A stretch of 5,597 bases of DNA from Bacteroidota bacterium (GTDB lineage Bacteria > Bacteroidota > Ignavibacteria > SZUA-365 > JAADGX01). The translations under genes and the position numbers were made by a program. Positions within the stretch are counted from its first letter, which is position 1, and each line of letters begins with the position of its first letter. The notes beneath the pieces were generated by a model. The model saw only the letters and a list, made by a program, of their open reading frames with translations, made no database searches and was not told the origin of the DNA. Positions 1 through 5,597 of this stretch are shown one piece after another. The stretch spans positions 1-5,597 of the forward strand of contig JAJRXL010000344.1 in the NCBI GenBank assembly GCA_024276335.1, written 5' to 3'.

Positions 1-1428
1 GAAACGGCCTATGATCGCATGAACGATCTTGTCCGGGAGGCCGGAGTTGATATCAAGTACGGTCTTACCGATAACCTCACGCTGGATCTCAGCGTCAACA
101 CGGATTTCGCACAGGTGGAAGCAGACGACGAGCAGGTCAATCTCACGCGCTTTTCGTTGTTTTTCCCGGAGAAACGCTTGTTTTTCCAGGAGCGTTCGAG
201 CAATTTCGATTTCAACATAGGAGGACCAACATCCCTGTTTTACAGCAGGCGTATCGGGATTCGAGACGGCAGACCCGTTCGAATCTATGGTGGAGCGCGT
301 CTGGTCGGCCGTGTTGGGCCGTGGGACCTGGGCTTCCTTTCCATGCAGACTGCCCCGGTCGATGACCTCGCCTCGGAAAACTTCGGCGTCCTACGTGTGC
401 GCCGACGAATAATCAACGAAAACACGTACGTGGGCGGAATCGTCACTTCGCGCCTGGGCATGGATGGGAAAAGCAACGTGGCCTATGGGCTGGACGGTAT
501 TTTCCGCCTGAGCGAAGATGATTATATCGTGGCGAAATGGGCGCAGACGTTTGAGAACGGGAAGGCGAATGATCCGATATCGCTCGATCCTGCGCGCGTG
601 CGTGTCAACTGGGAGAGGCGGACAATAGACGGATTCGGATTGAATCTCGGTTATTCCCGCGCAGGCAAAGACTATAATCCGGGCATGGGTTTTGAACTCC
701 GGGAGGATTATACCCGCTTCGGAAACCGCGTCTGGTACGGCTGGATCCCGGGCGAAGAATCAACCCTGTTGCGGCATCAGGTTTTCCTGAGCGGGTTCGT
801 TTTCCTGCGCAACGGAGACGGATCAGCGGAATCCTATGAAATCGGTCCCGGGTGGGATTTCACAACGAAGGTCGGCTATACAGGCAATGTCTCCGTACGG
901 ATGTTCTACGATGAACCGGATACATTCGCGCTGTCTGACGAGGTGGAGATTCCCGCCGGGAGATACCGGTATTACGGTATCAGCAGCGGATTCTCTACGC
1001 CTTTCGGAGATCTTTTCTACGTGGGGATGAATCTCGACGCCGGTTCTTTCTACGACGGCTGGAATGTGTCGCTGGGCGTATCCCCGAGCTGGAGCATCTC
1101 GTCTTCACTTGAACTCGGCGGCGCCTATCAATATTACCGCGTGTGGTTCCCCGCCCGGAACCAGCAGTTGACGGTGCATATCGCACGTGTCCGCACCACG
1201 TTGATGTTCAGTACCGAGGTTTCGATCGTGGCGTTCGTCCAGTACAACAGCGTGCGCGAAGCCGTCATCGCCAACCTGAGATTCCGGTATAATCCCCGCG
1301 AAGGCAACGACCTGTACCTGGTGTACGACGAAGGTCTGAATACGAACCGTTATCGACGGAGCCCCGTCCCGCCCCTCTCCGGCAACCGTACCGTACTCGT
1401 GAAATATACGTACACGTTTACGTTATAG
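1..1428 (+). CDS. DUF5916-domain outer-membrane protein, C-terminal part (5' end outside window)
   Basis: The frame is open from base 1 (E-T-A-Y-D-R-M-N-D), so the ATG at 19 is an internal Met and the true start lies upstream. The 475 visible residues match the C-terminal domain of DUF5916 proteins. The diagnostic stretch is at residues 36-65 (DFAQVEADDEQVNLTRF followed by FFPEKRLFFQE), then NFDFNIGG and LFYSRRIGIRDG. The remainder is alternating polar/aromatic beta-strands, as in an outer-membrane barrel. It finishes with LYLVYDEGLNTN and a terminal aromatic strand, KYTYTFTL, ending exactly at the TAG stop. Family members commonly have an N-terminal carbohydrate-binding-like (CBM9-type) domain of some 200-300 residues, which would be the missing part. 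The function of the family is not established; an outer-membrane location is inferred from the strand pattern. The gene is followed directly by a palindromic repeat element, and its last codon and stop lie in that element's flanking direct repeat. Confidence 0.93.
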   Translation, partial: ETAYDRMNDLVREAGVDIKYGLTDNLTLDLSVNTDFAQVEADDEQVNLTRFSLFFPEKRLFFQERSSNFDFNIGGPTSLFYSRRIGIRDGRPVRIYGGARLVGRVGPWDLGFLSMQTAPVDDLASENFGVLRVRRRIINENTYVGGIVTSRLGMDGKSNVAYGLDGIFRLSEDDYIVAKWAQTFENGKANDPISLDPARVRVNWERRTIDGFGLNLGYSRAGKDYNPGMGFELREDYTRFGNRVWYGWIPGEESTLLRHQVFLSGFVFLRNGDGSAESYEIGPGWDFTTKVGYTGNVSVRMFYDEPDTFALSDEVEIPAGRYRYYGISSGFSTPFGDLFYVGMNLDAGSFYDGWNVSLGVSPSWSISSSLELGGAYQYYRVWFPARNQQLTVHIARVRTTLMFSTEVSIVAFVQYNSVREAVIANLRFRYNPREGNDLYLVYDEGLNTNRYRRSPVPPLSGNRTVLVKYTYTFTL

Positions 1429-1543
1429 GACACTTCTAAAGACACGGTTTGAACATCGTCATTGCGAGTCCGCCGCAGGCGGATGATGCAATCTCGTCCA
1501 AATTCGCAGATTGCTTTGCAATGACTGGTTTTTAGAAGTTCCC
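1429..1543. repeat. MITE/REP-like palindromic repeat element with nested inverted arms
   Basis: Nested inverted arms are visible. The outermost are ACTTCTAAA (1432-1440) and TTTAGAAGT (1531-1539), a perfect 9-bp pair. Next come GTCATTGC (1458-1465) with GCAATGAC (1518-1525), then GCAATCT (1488-1494) with AGATTGC (1508-1514). A small hairpin, TCCGCC-gca-GGCGGA (1469-1483), sits inside the left half. The 6-mer TTATAG directly abuts both ends (1423-1428 and 1544-1549), which looks like a target-site duplication. The GTCATTGCGAG...GCAATCT core resembles a dispersed intergenic palindrome known from many bacterial genomes (recalled, not searched). No ORF inside encodes a transposase, so any mobility would need a helper enzyme in trans. 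As RNA the element would fold into a long branched hairpin and may separate transcription of the two flanking genes. Confidence 0.72.
1507..1533 (+). terminator. Possible weak Rho-independent terminator inside the palindrome
   Basis: CAG-ATTGC, loop TTT, GCAAT-ga-CTG forms an 8-bp stem with a 2-nt bulge, followed directly by GTTTTT. It lies about 80 bp past the stop of the DUF5916 gene and would end that transcript. The stem is short and AT-rich, and its arms also pair with the left half of the larger palindrome, so the function is uncertain. Confidence 0.3.
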
Positions 1544-1631
1544 TTATAGTTATATTCCATTGATTACTTGATGGGTGTCGGGGGCAGCCGGTCGTGAAGG
1601 ATGCCTGGACCTTACGATTTTCTCCATTTAC

Positions 1632-1635
1632 GGAG
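1632..1635 (+). promoter_or_regulatory. Shine-Dalgarno GGAG that sets the start at 1644
   Basis: GGAG lies 8 bases upstream of the ATG at 1644 and only 2 bases from the alternative ATG at 1638. The spacing favours 1644. That start also places a basic residue and then a hydrophobic core directly at the N-terminus, as a signal peptide needs. The longer GTG start at 1575 would put about 23 non-signal-like residues in front. Confidence 0.5.
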
Positions 1636-1643
1636 TGATGTCG

Positions 1644-3080
1644 ATGGTAGTACCTCGTTATTTTCATCTGGTGTCTGCCTGGATCGCCTTGTTGGTTTTC
1701 CTGCTGTCATGCACAGATATCCATGCCCAGCCCCGGTCTTTCCCGGAGAATGCGGATTCGACGCTGAAAGTGTTTTTCGGCAATCTCCACGCCCATACCT
1801 CCTATACCGATGGCAAGAAAAAGCCCGCCGACGCATTTGGCTATGCGCGCGATTCCGCGGGGTTGGATTTCATGGCCGTCACCGATCATCAAATCTGGCT
1901 TACTTCTATCGAGTACGAGGACATCCGGCGGCAGGCGGATGCGTTCACCCAGCCCGGAAAATTCGTGGGAATCGCCGGGCAGGAGTGGACCTCCGGTCTC
2001 GCGCACTGTAACGTGTTCGATGCCGACCACGTCTTCACGGCCCCGACGGCAAGTCTCGACTCCCTGTACGCGGAGCTGGAACAAGGCGGTTACACTGCGA
2101 ATCTCAACCATCCGCGGGCGGGAACATTGCGAAATTATGCGTTCTCGACCGTCGGCGACAAGGGTATCAACGGTGTCGAGGTGCGCAACGACATCGAACA
2201 GGCAATGTATATCGAGATGCTGCGCAAGGGGTGGCACGTGGGCACGGACGGGTCTCAGGACAATCACAGGCCCAACTGGGGTGATGGTCCCTGCTGGACC
2301 GCGCTCCTGGCGAAGGAACTGACCAGGGAAGCGGTGCTGGATGCCATGCGCAATCACCGCACGTATTCGACGTATGACCGGAACATGGAACTGCGCTTCA
2401 AGGCGGAAGGGCATTGGATGGGCGACTCGTTCGCGCACGAGGGGACAGTTTCGTTTTCCATCGAGATCATGGATCCCGATTCCGGTGACGTTACATGCCA
2501 AATCGTCCTGTACCAAAACGGCTTACCGGTCCAGTGGACCTCGCCCGGGAACGCCACCTCCCGCTGGACCCCGGTAATCACGCCGCCCCCTGGTGAGAAT
2601 TTCTACTTTGTCACGGCGGAGCAGCGCGATGGCGACAGAATTTGGTCCAGCCCGATCTGGATTCGTTCCACAACCGTGCTTCCCGCAACGCCTGTTCTTG
2701 CGAGTCCTCCCGACAGGGCCGTGCTTTCCGAACTGACGCCGCGCCTGTCCTGGTATCCGTCGGAACGGGTGGAAACCTACACGCTCCAGTACTCCACGAA
2801 ACCGGGCTTCCCTCTATCAACCACGACGGTTACCCTTGATGGAATTACCGACACCTTGTTCGTGGTCCCGGGCGCCTTGGCCGACAGCGCGTGGTACTAC
2901 TGGAGAGTCCGGTCGGTGAATGCCGACGGGGAGAGCGCGTACTCGGGAACACGGGCCTTCTTCACGGATGAAACAGCGCTGTTCTCGAGCGCGTCCGAGC
3001 GCCGGTTGACGGTTCAAAAAAGTGAAGATATCCGTCCGGCGATTTTCGAATCGTCGAAGCACGGGTTGTGGCTGGCCTAG
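1644..3080 (+). CDS. Secreted PHP-domain (CehA/McbA-like) metallohydrolase with FnIII-like domain; 5' part of a gene cut by an amber codon
   Basis: Numbering is from the ATG at 1644 (478 residues to the TAG). Residues 1-29 form an export signal: MVPRYFHLV, then a hydrophobic core, then either signal peptidase I cleavage near IHA-Q or a lipobox-like LLSC with Cys23. Residues about 40-255 carry PHP motifs: NLHAHTSYTDG (His49, His51, Asp56), VTDH (Asp81, His82), GQEWTSGLAH (Glu114, His121), NHP (His156) and GTDGSQDNH (Asp202, Asp206, His208). These are the expected metal ligands of a trinuclear phosphoesterase-type site, and the set looks complete. Such enzymes hydrolyse phosphoesters or related esters; the substrate here is unknown. 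Residues about 260-345 look like a small beta domain. Residues about 348-441 are fibronectin-III-like (PVLASPPDRAVLS, LSWYP, YTLQYST, YYWRVRSVNADGESAYS). The frame then enters the first propeller repeat and stops at TAG after LWLA. An upstream in-frame GTG at 1575 is a possible but less likely start. Confidence 0.88.
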   Translation: MVVPRYFHLVSAWIALLVFLLSCTDIHAQPRSFPENADSTLKVFFGNLHAHTSYTDGKKKPADAFGYARDSAGLDFMAVTDHQIWLTSIEYEDIRRQADAFTQPGKFVGIAGQEWTSGLAHCNVFDADHVFTAPTASLDSLYAELEQGGYTANLNHPRAGTLRNYAFSTVGDKGINGVEVRNDIEQAMYIEMLRKGWHVGTDGSQDNHRPNWGDGPCWTALLAKELTREAVLDAMRNHRTYSTYDRNMELRFKAEGHWMGDSFAHEGTVSFSIEIMDPDSGDVTCQIVLYQNGLPVQWTSPGNATSRWTPVITPPPGENFYFVTAEQRDGDRIWSSPIWIRSTTVLPATPVLASPPDRAVLSELTPRLSWYPSERVETYTLQYSTKPGFPLSTTTVTLDGITDTLFVVPGALADSAWYYWRVRSVNADGESAYSGTRAFFTDETALFSSASERRLTVQKSEDIRPAIFESSKHGLWLA

Positions 3081-3884
3081 TGCTCGGGGCGCAATGGTAA
3101 TTGGGAAATTTATTACAAGATATCCTCCGATGGCGGCGCGACATGGTCCTCGCCCCGGCGCCTGACCAACCAGCAGCAGATGGATCTGGATCCGACCATT
3201 AACGAGAACGATGATGGCAACATCGTCGTGGCGTGGCGTTCCCGCCGTAACGGGAGGTACGAGATATTCTCAAAGGTCTTTGATGGATCGTCGTGGTCGG
3301 CCCAGGCGAACTTGACCAACAGCAAGGCGGAAGATCTCTATCCGTACCTGGGTCGGCGGGCGGGCGGGCGCATGATGCTTGCCTGGAGTTCCAGCCGCGC
3401 CGGTGGAGGCTACGAGGTATTCGTATCGATTCATCACGATACGGGCTGGACGGCCCCGGCGCGCATGACGCGGCATTACTTGAACGACAACTACCCGGCC
3501 CTGATAGCGCTCCCGGGAGGCAGGATTATGCTGGTTTGGCACCGGGAATATCCCGACAAGTCAACAACCATGTGGTACCGGCTCTACGATGGCAACGCGT
3601 GGACGATGGAGGAGCCGTTGATCGACAGTATCCCTACCCGCCGGTTGAACTACGTTGCGGGTCTCAGCGCCGAGGATGGAGAGCTGTGGCTGACGTATAC
3701 CGAATTCGACCGTAACGTCCTGCTCCGGCAAAGGGACAAGGGAACCTGGCTACAGGAGATACCGCTGCCGCCAACCGGCGGTGTGAACCAGTATTCACGC
3801 ATCACCAAGACCTCCGACGGATGGATATGGATCGCGTACCATTCCACGCGTAACGGGAACACGGATATTTATGCTCAACGCTCG
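3021..3884 (+). repeat. Protein-level tandem repeat: six propeller-like blades of about 50 residues
   Basis: Six units follow the pattern D..P.i......G.i.vAW.S.r.G..eIf.k..dG..Ws....LT. Good examples are GNIVVAWRSRRNGRYEIFSK and GRMMLAWSSSRAGGGYEVF. The conserved aromatic recurs at spacings of 52, 50, 51, 53 and 47 codons, counting the amber position as the first. Unit 1 ends in a canonical Asp-box, SSDGGATW (3123-3146), of the kind found in sialidase/BNR propellers; later units have degenerate forms (FDGSSW, HDTGW, YDGNAW, DKGTW). Six units suggest a six-bladed propeller. The strand before the first unit (EDIRPAIFESS) could complete the last blade in the usual velcro closure. The likely role is ligand, glycan or protein binding. 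No sialidase catalytic residues can be assigned, so I do not call it an enzyme. Confidence 0.78.
3078..3080 (+). other. In-frame amber codon at a conserved Trp/Tyr position
   Basis: The codon follows GLWLA and precedes CSGRNGNWEIYYK. The equivalent positions in later repeats are VVAW (TGG at 3234), MLAW (TGG at 3384), MLVW (TGG at 3537), WLTY (TAT at 3696) and WIAY (TAC at 3837). The TAG lies 156 bases before the first of these, which fits the 141-159 base period. TGG is thus the most likely ancestral codon, changed by one G-to-A transition at 3079. The restored hexamer would be GCCTGG, the same as at the third repeat (3381-3386). Confidence 0.9.
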
Positions 3885-4214
3885 CGGTACCCGGTCTTGA
3901 TGGGCGTTTCTTCGCCGTTTGACCGCGCGCCGAACGGGGTTCGACTCGATGCAAGTTATCCGAATCCCGCCTGTCCAGTCACGCGTATCGGTTTTCATCT
4001 TCCCCGCTCTGGCAATGTACGGTTGGAAGTATTCGATCTCCTGGGCAGAACCGTGCGCGTGCTCGCGGACGTAATCATGGACCAGGACTCACACGTTGTA
4101 ACCTGGGACGGGAGAGACGACAACGGCGTATCAGTCAAACCCGGAGTGTATTTCTATCGCCTGACCATGGGGAGACAGGCACGGGTTCGGAAAATGGTGG
4201 TTACGAGCCGGTGA
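3081..4214 (+). CDS. 3' part of the same gene: propeller-like repeats plus T9SS/FlgD-like C-terminal sorting domain
   Basis: This frame is coding from the base after the amber codon. If translated independently, the first usable ATG is at 3180 (344 residues to the TGA), but its upstream sequence (accaaccagcagcag) has no Shine-Dalgarno match and the start would fall in mid-repeat. Residues 1-235 from that ATG hold the rest of the propeller-like repeats. Residues about 252-344 are a FlgD-Ig-like / T9SS type A sorting domain: LDASYPNPACPVTRIGF, VRLEVFDLLGRTVRVL, VTWDGRDDNGVSVKPG, VYFYRL, and a basic tail RKMVVTSR. Such domains direct proteins with N-terminal signal peptides through the type IX system of Bacteroidetes-like bacteria, and are then usually cleaved or replaced by a surface anchor. 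Since this piece lacks a signal peptide, it makes sense only as part of the longer protein. The TGA overlaps the GTG of the next gene. Confidence 0.82.
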   Translation, partial: CSGRNGNWEIYYKISSDGGATWSSPRRLTNQQQMDLDPTINENDDGNIVVAWRSRRNGRYEIFSKVFDGSSWSAQANLTNSKAEDLYPYLGRRAGGRMMLAWSSSRAGGGYEVFVSIHHDTGWTAPARMTRHYLNDNYPALIALPGGRIMLVWHREYPDKSTTMWYRLYDGNAWTMEEPLIDSIPTRRLNYVAGLSAEDGELWLTYTEFDRNVLLRQRDKGTWLQEIPLPPTGGVNQYSRITKTSDGWIWIAYHSTRNGNTDIYAQRSRYPVLMGVSSPFDRAPNGVRLDASYPNPACPVTRIGFHLPRSGNVRLEVFDLLGRTVRVLADVIMDQDSHVVTWDGRDDNGVSVKPGVYFYRLTMGRQARVRKMVVTSR

Positions 4215-5137
4215 GCTTGAGCGGGAAGATCATCGCGTACGTCAGGCTCAGTCGCCCGTTCTTCCTGGGCGGCGGGGTGGTCATGTACGGACTGGGCGTT
4301 ACGATGGCGCTTTACCGGGGCGACGTCTTCGACTGGTGGGCGTACCTTTGGGGACAACTCGCCGTCACTTCCATCCAGGCGATGACGCACTTCGCCAACG
4401 AATACTTCGATCTCGAAACGGACCGGGCCAACACGTCGCCAACCTTCCTTACAGGCGGGAGCCGTGTTCTGCCCGACGGGGACCTTCCTCCCCGGTCCGC
4501 GCTGGTGGCGGCGGGTGCGGCGTGTTTAGCGGCGATCACCTTTATTGTCATCCTGGCGATCACTACGCCGACGGATTCAGTATTTCTTTTCATCTTCGCC
4601 GCCATGCTGATCCTGGCTTGGGGCTACAGCGCTCCACCGTTTCGCTTTCATTCGCGCGGCCTGGGTGAATTGACTGCGACGACTGTCATGGCGGGTTTGA
4701 CCCCCGTGACGGGTTACCTGCTGCAGACGGGGACATTGGACGGCATCCCTTTCACCGCCCTGATTCCCCTGGCGTGCTTCCAGCTCTCATCCATGATGGC
4801 GGTGGCCTTTCCCGATATCGAGAGTGACGCTGCGACAGCGAAGAATACGCTGGTCGTCCGGCTCCGTGGAGGAGCGCCCGTGATGCATAACCTCTTTCTG
4901 CTCCTGGGGTACGTGGTTCTTCCCGTGCTCTACCTTGCGGGAATGCCCGGTGTGGCGGTGCTGGCCGTTGCGCTTACCACTCCGCTGGGCATTTGGCAAG
5001 CATGGAGAGCGCGAAAAGACTGGCGCGATCCGCTCCGACGGGGATGGTTGGCGGCGGGAGGTGTAGCGACACTGATGAGCGCCTCCGTCCTGGAAGCGCT
5101 GGCTTTCGGATACTTGTGGATTGAAAAGAAACCCTGA
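4211..5137 (+). CDS. UbiA-family prenyltransferase (MenA-like)
   Basis: This 308-residue integral membrane protein has about nine hydrophobic segments. It carries both Asp-rich motifs of the UbiA superfamily: NEYFDLETD (Asn63, Asp67, Asp71), and DIESD in FPDIESDAATAKNTL (Asp202, Asp206). These bind the Mg2+-diphosphate of the prenyl donor. YSAPPFRFHSRGLGE (139-153) corresponds to the conserved YxxPPF...RGLGE loop. Such enzymes attach a polyprenyl chain to an aromatic or other acceptor in the membrane. The RGLGE loop and overall length are most like the MenA branch (dihydroxynaphthoate polyprenyltransferase, menaquinone synthesis), but the acceptor cannot be fixed from sequence, and no other menaquinone gene is in the window. 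The start is GTG at 4211 in GTGA, overlapping the previous stop by 4 bp, which suggests translational coupling. The only upstream Shine-Dalgarno hint is a weak ACGAG. The internal ATG at 4283 lies past the conserved N-terminal RLSRPF, so it is too late. Confidence 0.9.
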   Translation: MSLSGKIIAYVRLSRPFFLGGGVVMYGLGVTMALYRGDVFDWWAYLWGQLAVTSIQAMTHFANEYFDLETDRANTSPTFLTGGSRVLPDGDLPPRSALVAAGAACLAAITFIVILAITTPTDSVFLFIFAAMLILAWGYSAPPFRFHSRGLGELTATTVMAGLTPVTGYLLQTGTLDGIPFTALIPLACFQLSSMMAVAFPDIESDAATAKNTLVVRLRGGAPVMHNLFLLLGYVVLPVLYLAGMPGVAVLAVALTTPLGIWQAWRARKDWRDPLRRGWLAAGGVATLMSASVLEALAFGYLWIEKKP

Positions 5138-5201
5138 CGATGTGTTTATGCTCCCGACAGAGATGTAGCTGAGTTTGCCATTTCCTCGTATATTTCCGGG
5201 C

Positions 5202-5576
5202 ATGAACAGAATGACTAAACGAGCGCTGTACTGGGCTCCTAGAGCCCTTGGACTCCTGTTCGCCGTGCTCCTAAGCCTGTTCTCTTTCGACGTGTTCGGT
5301 GAGGGGTATGGTTTATGGGAAACCGCACTCGCCCTGCTGATACACCTCGTTCCCACGGGAATCGTCCTGGTTGTTCTTGTGATCGCCTGGCGTTGGGAAT
5401 GGATCGGAGGATTCCTGTTCCTGCTCCTGGCGGCAATGTATCCGGTGTTTTTCCGAGGAAATTTTCATTGGACCGCCGTGCTTGTCATCTCCGGCCCCGC
5501 GGCGCTTACAGGCATTCTCTTCCTGGTAAACGGGGCATACCGGGACAAACCGCACCTCGATTCCCGGTCGACGTGA
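5202..5576 (+). CDS. Small four-helix membrane protein of unknown function
   Basis: This 124-residue protein is almost entirely hydrophobic. Four predicted helices lie at roughly residues 15-31, 40-62, 67-84 and 90-109. A basic N-terminus (MNRMTKRALYW) and a polar C-tail (YRDKPHLDSRST) flank them. Recognisable elements are SLFSFDVFGEGYGLWE, ALLIHLVPTG, AWRWEWIGGFLF and ISGPAALTGILFLVNG. The overall pattern reminds me of a conserved family of small membrane proteins seen in many bacteria, but I cannot give a function. Start choice is weak: TTG at 5175, ATG at 5202 and ATG at 5211 are all in frame and none has a clear Shine-Dalgarno. I took 5202 because residues encoded before it (PFPRIFPG) look non-coding. 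The 64-bp gap after the prenyltransferase shows no convincing terminator or promoter, so the gene may share its transcript. Confidence 0.75.
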   Translation: MNRMTKRALYWAPRALGLLFAVLLSLFSFDVFGEGYGLWETALALLIHLVPTGIVLVVLVIAWRWEWIGGFLFLLLAAMYPVFFRGNFHWTAVLVISGPAALTGILFLVNGAYRDKPHLDSRST

Positions 5577-5597
5577 AGGCTGAAACCAATAACCCGA

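Larger units (their letters stand above)
1644..4214 (+). pseudogene. Full-length PHP-FnIII-propeller-T9SS gene interrupted by one in-frame TAG
   Basis: The two coding stretches on either side of 3078-3080 are in the same frame, with no insertion or deletion. Reading the TAG as a sense codon gives one protein of 856 residues: signal peptide, PHP hydrolase, FnIII-like domain, six-bladed propeller-like region, and FlgD-like sorting domain. The frame between the TAG and the next ATG (3081-3179) is clearly coding: it contains a repeat unit ending in the Asp-box SSDGGATW. The upstream piece alone has no secretion-sorting domain and ends inside a repeat. The downstream piece has no signal peptide and no visible ribosome binding site. 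Everything else in the gene looks intact, so the lesion is either recent, a sequence error, or a stop that is read through. Without other data the classification as a pseudogene is provisional. Confidence 0.7.

Noticed and set aside
1469..1483. TCCGCC-gca-GGCGGA hairpin as a terminator
   Set aside because: No T-run follows it; it is an internal arm of the larger palindromic repeat.
1539..1560. AT-rich stretch (TTATAGTTATATTCC) as a promoter for the PHP gene
   Set aside because: It has -10-like hexamers, but I found no -35 at proper spacing, nor a Bacteroidetes TTTG/TAnnTTTG pair with about 19 bases between. It remains possible but unsupported.
1575..1643. Longer GTG start for the PHP protein, 23 codons upstream of the ATG at 1644
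   Set aside because: No Shine-Dalgarno is visible before 1575, the extra residues (SGAAGREGCLDLTIFSIYG) would bury the signal peptide, and GGAG is well spaced from 1644.
1707..2516. 269-codon open frame on the minus strand
   Set aside because: It lies wholly opposite the PHP domain, whose motifs are unmistakable on the + strand. Its translation has no recognisable domain and looks like a GC-driven antisense shadow.
3180..3182. ATG as the true start of a separate gene
   Set aside because: No ribosome binding site precedes it, clear coding repeats lie upstream in the same frame, and the product would lack the signal peptide its T9SS domain requires.
5174..5196. TTTG and TATATTTC before the small membrane gene as a Bacteroidetes-type promoter
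   Set aside because: The motifs are only 11 bases apart, against about 19 expected, and the -7 match is imperfect.

Overview
The window looks like chromosomal DNA of a moderately GC-rich (judged by eye) bacterium of the Bacteroidetes/FCB type. Two protein families point there: a DUF5916-type outer-membrane protein with the signature NLTRFSLFFPEKRLFF, and a secreted multidomain protein ending in a FlgD-Ig-like / type IX secretion (T9SS type A) sorting domain (SYPNP ... VFDLLGR ... WDGRDDNG ... GVYFYRL ... RKMV). Genus or species cannot be given from this sequence. All recognised genes lie on the + strand.

Layout. 1-1428: the 3' part of a DUF5916 protein whose start lies outside the window. 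1429-1643: an intergenic gap, mostly filled by a 115-bp nested palindrome (1429-1543) of the GTCATTGCGAG...GCAATCT type. It is flanked by a 6-bp direct repeat, TTATAG, whose left copy contains the stop codon of the first gene. 1644-4214: one long reading frame cut by a single in-frame TAG at 3078-3080. Upstream of the TAG are a signal peptide, a PHP-type (CehA/McbA-like) metallohydrolase domain and a fibronectin-III-like domain. Downstream are a six-bladed propeller-like repeat region and the C-terminal sorting domain. 4211-5137: a UbiA-family prenyltransferase whose GTG start overlaps the preceding TGA by 4 bp. 5202-5576: a small four-helix membrane protein of unknown function. 5577-5597 holds nothing recognisable.

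The main observation is the amber codon. It falls where each propeller repeat carries W or Y. Coding signal, including an Asp-box (SSDGGATW), continues in the same frame directly after it and before any possible start codon. Restoring TGG gives an unbroken protein of 856 residues. The changed site would have read CCTGG, a Dcm-type (CCWGG) sequence in which deamination of 5-methylcytosine gives exactly CCTAG. The locus is therefore best read as one gene with a recent nonsense mutation or an assembly error, with stop-codon readthrough as a less likely alternative. The first gene uses TAG as a genuine stop, which argues against a genome-wide recoding of TAG.

How the genes relate: the intact long protein would be exported, probably by T9SS, as a secreted or surface-attached hydrolase carrying accessory domains. 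The UbiA gene is probably co-transcribed and translationally coupled to it. I see no pathway link between the two, and no obvious new multi-gene system in the window.
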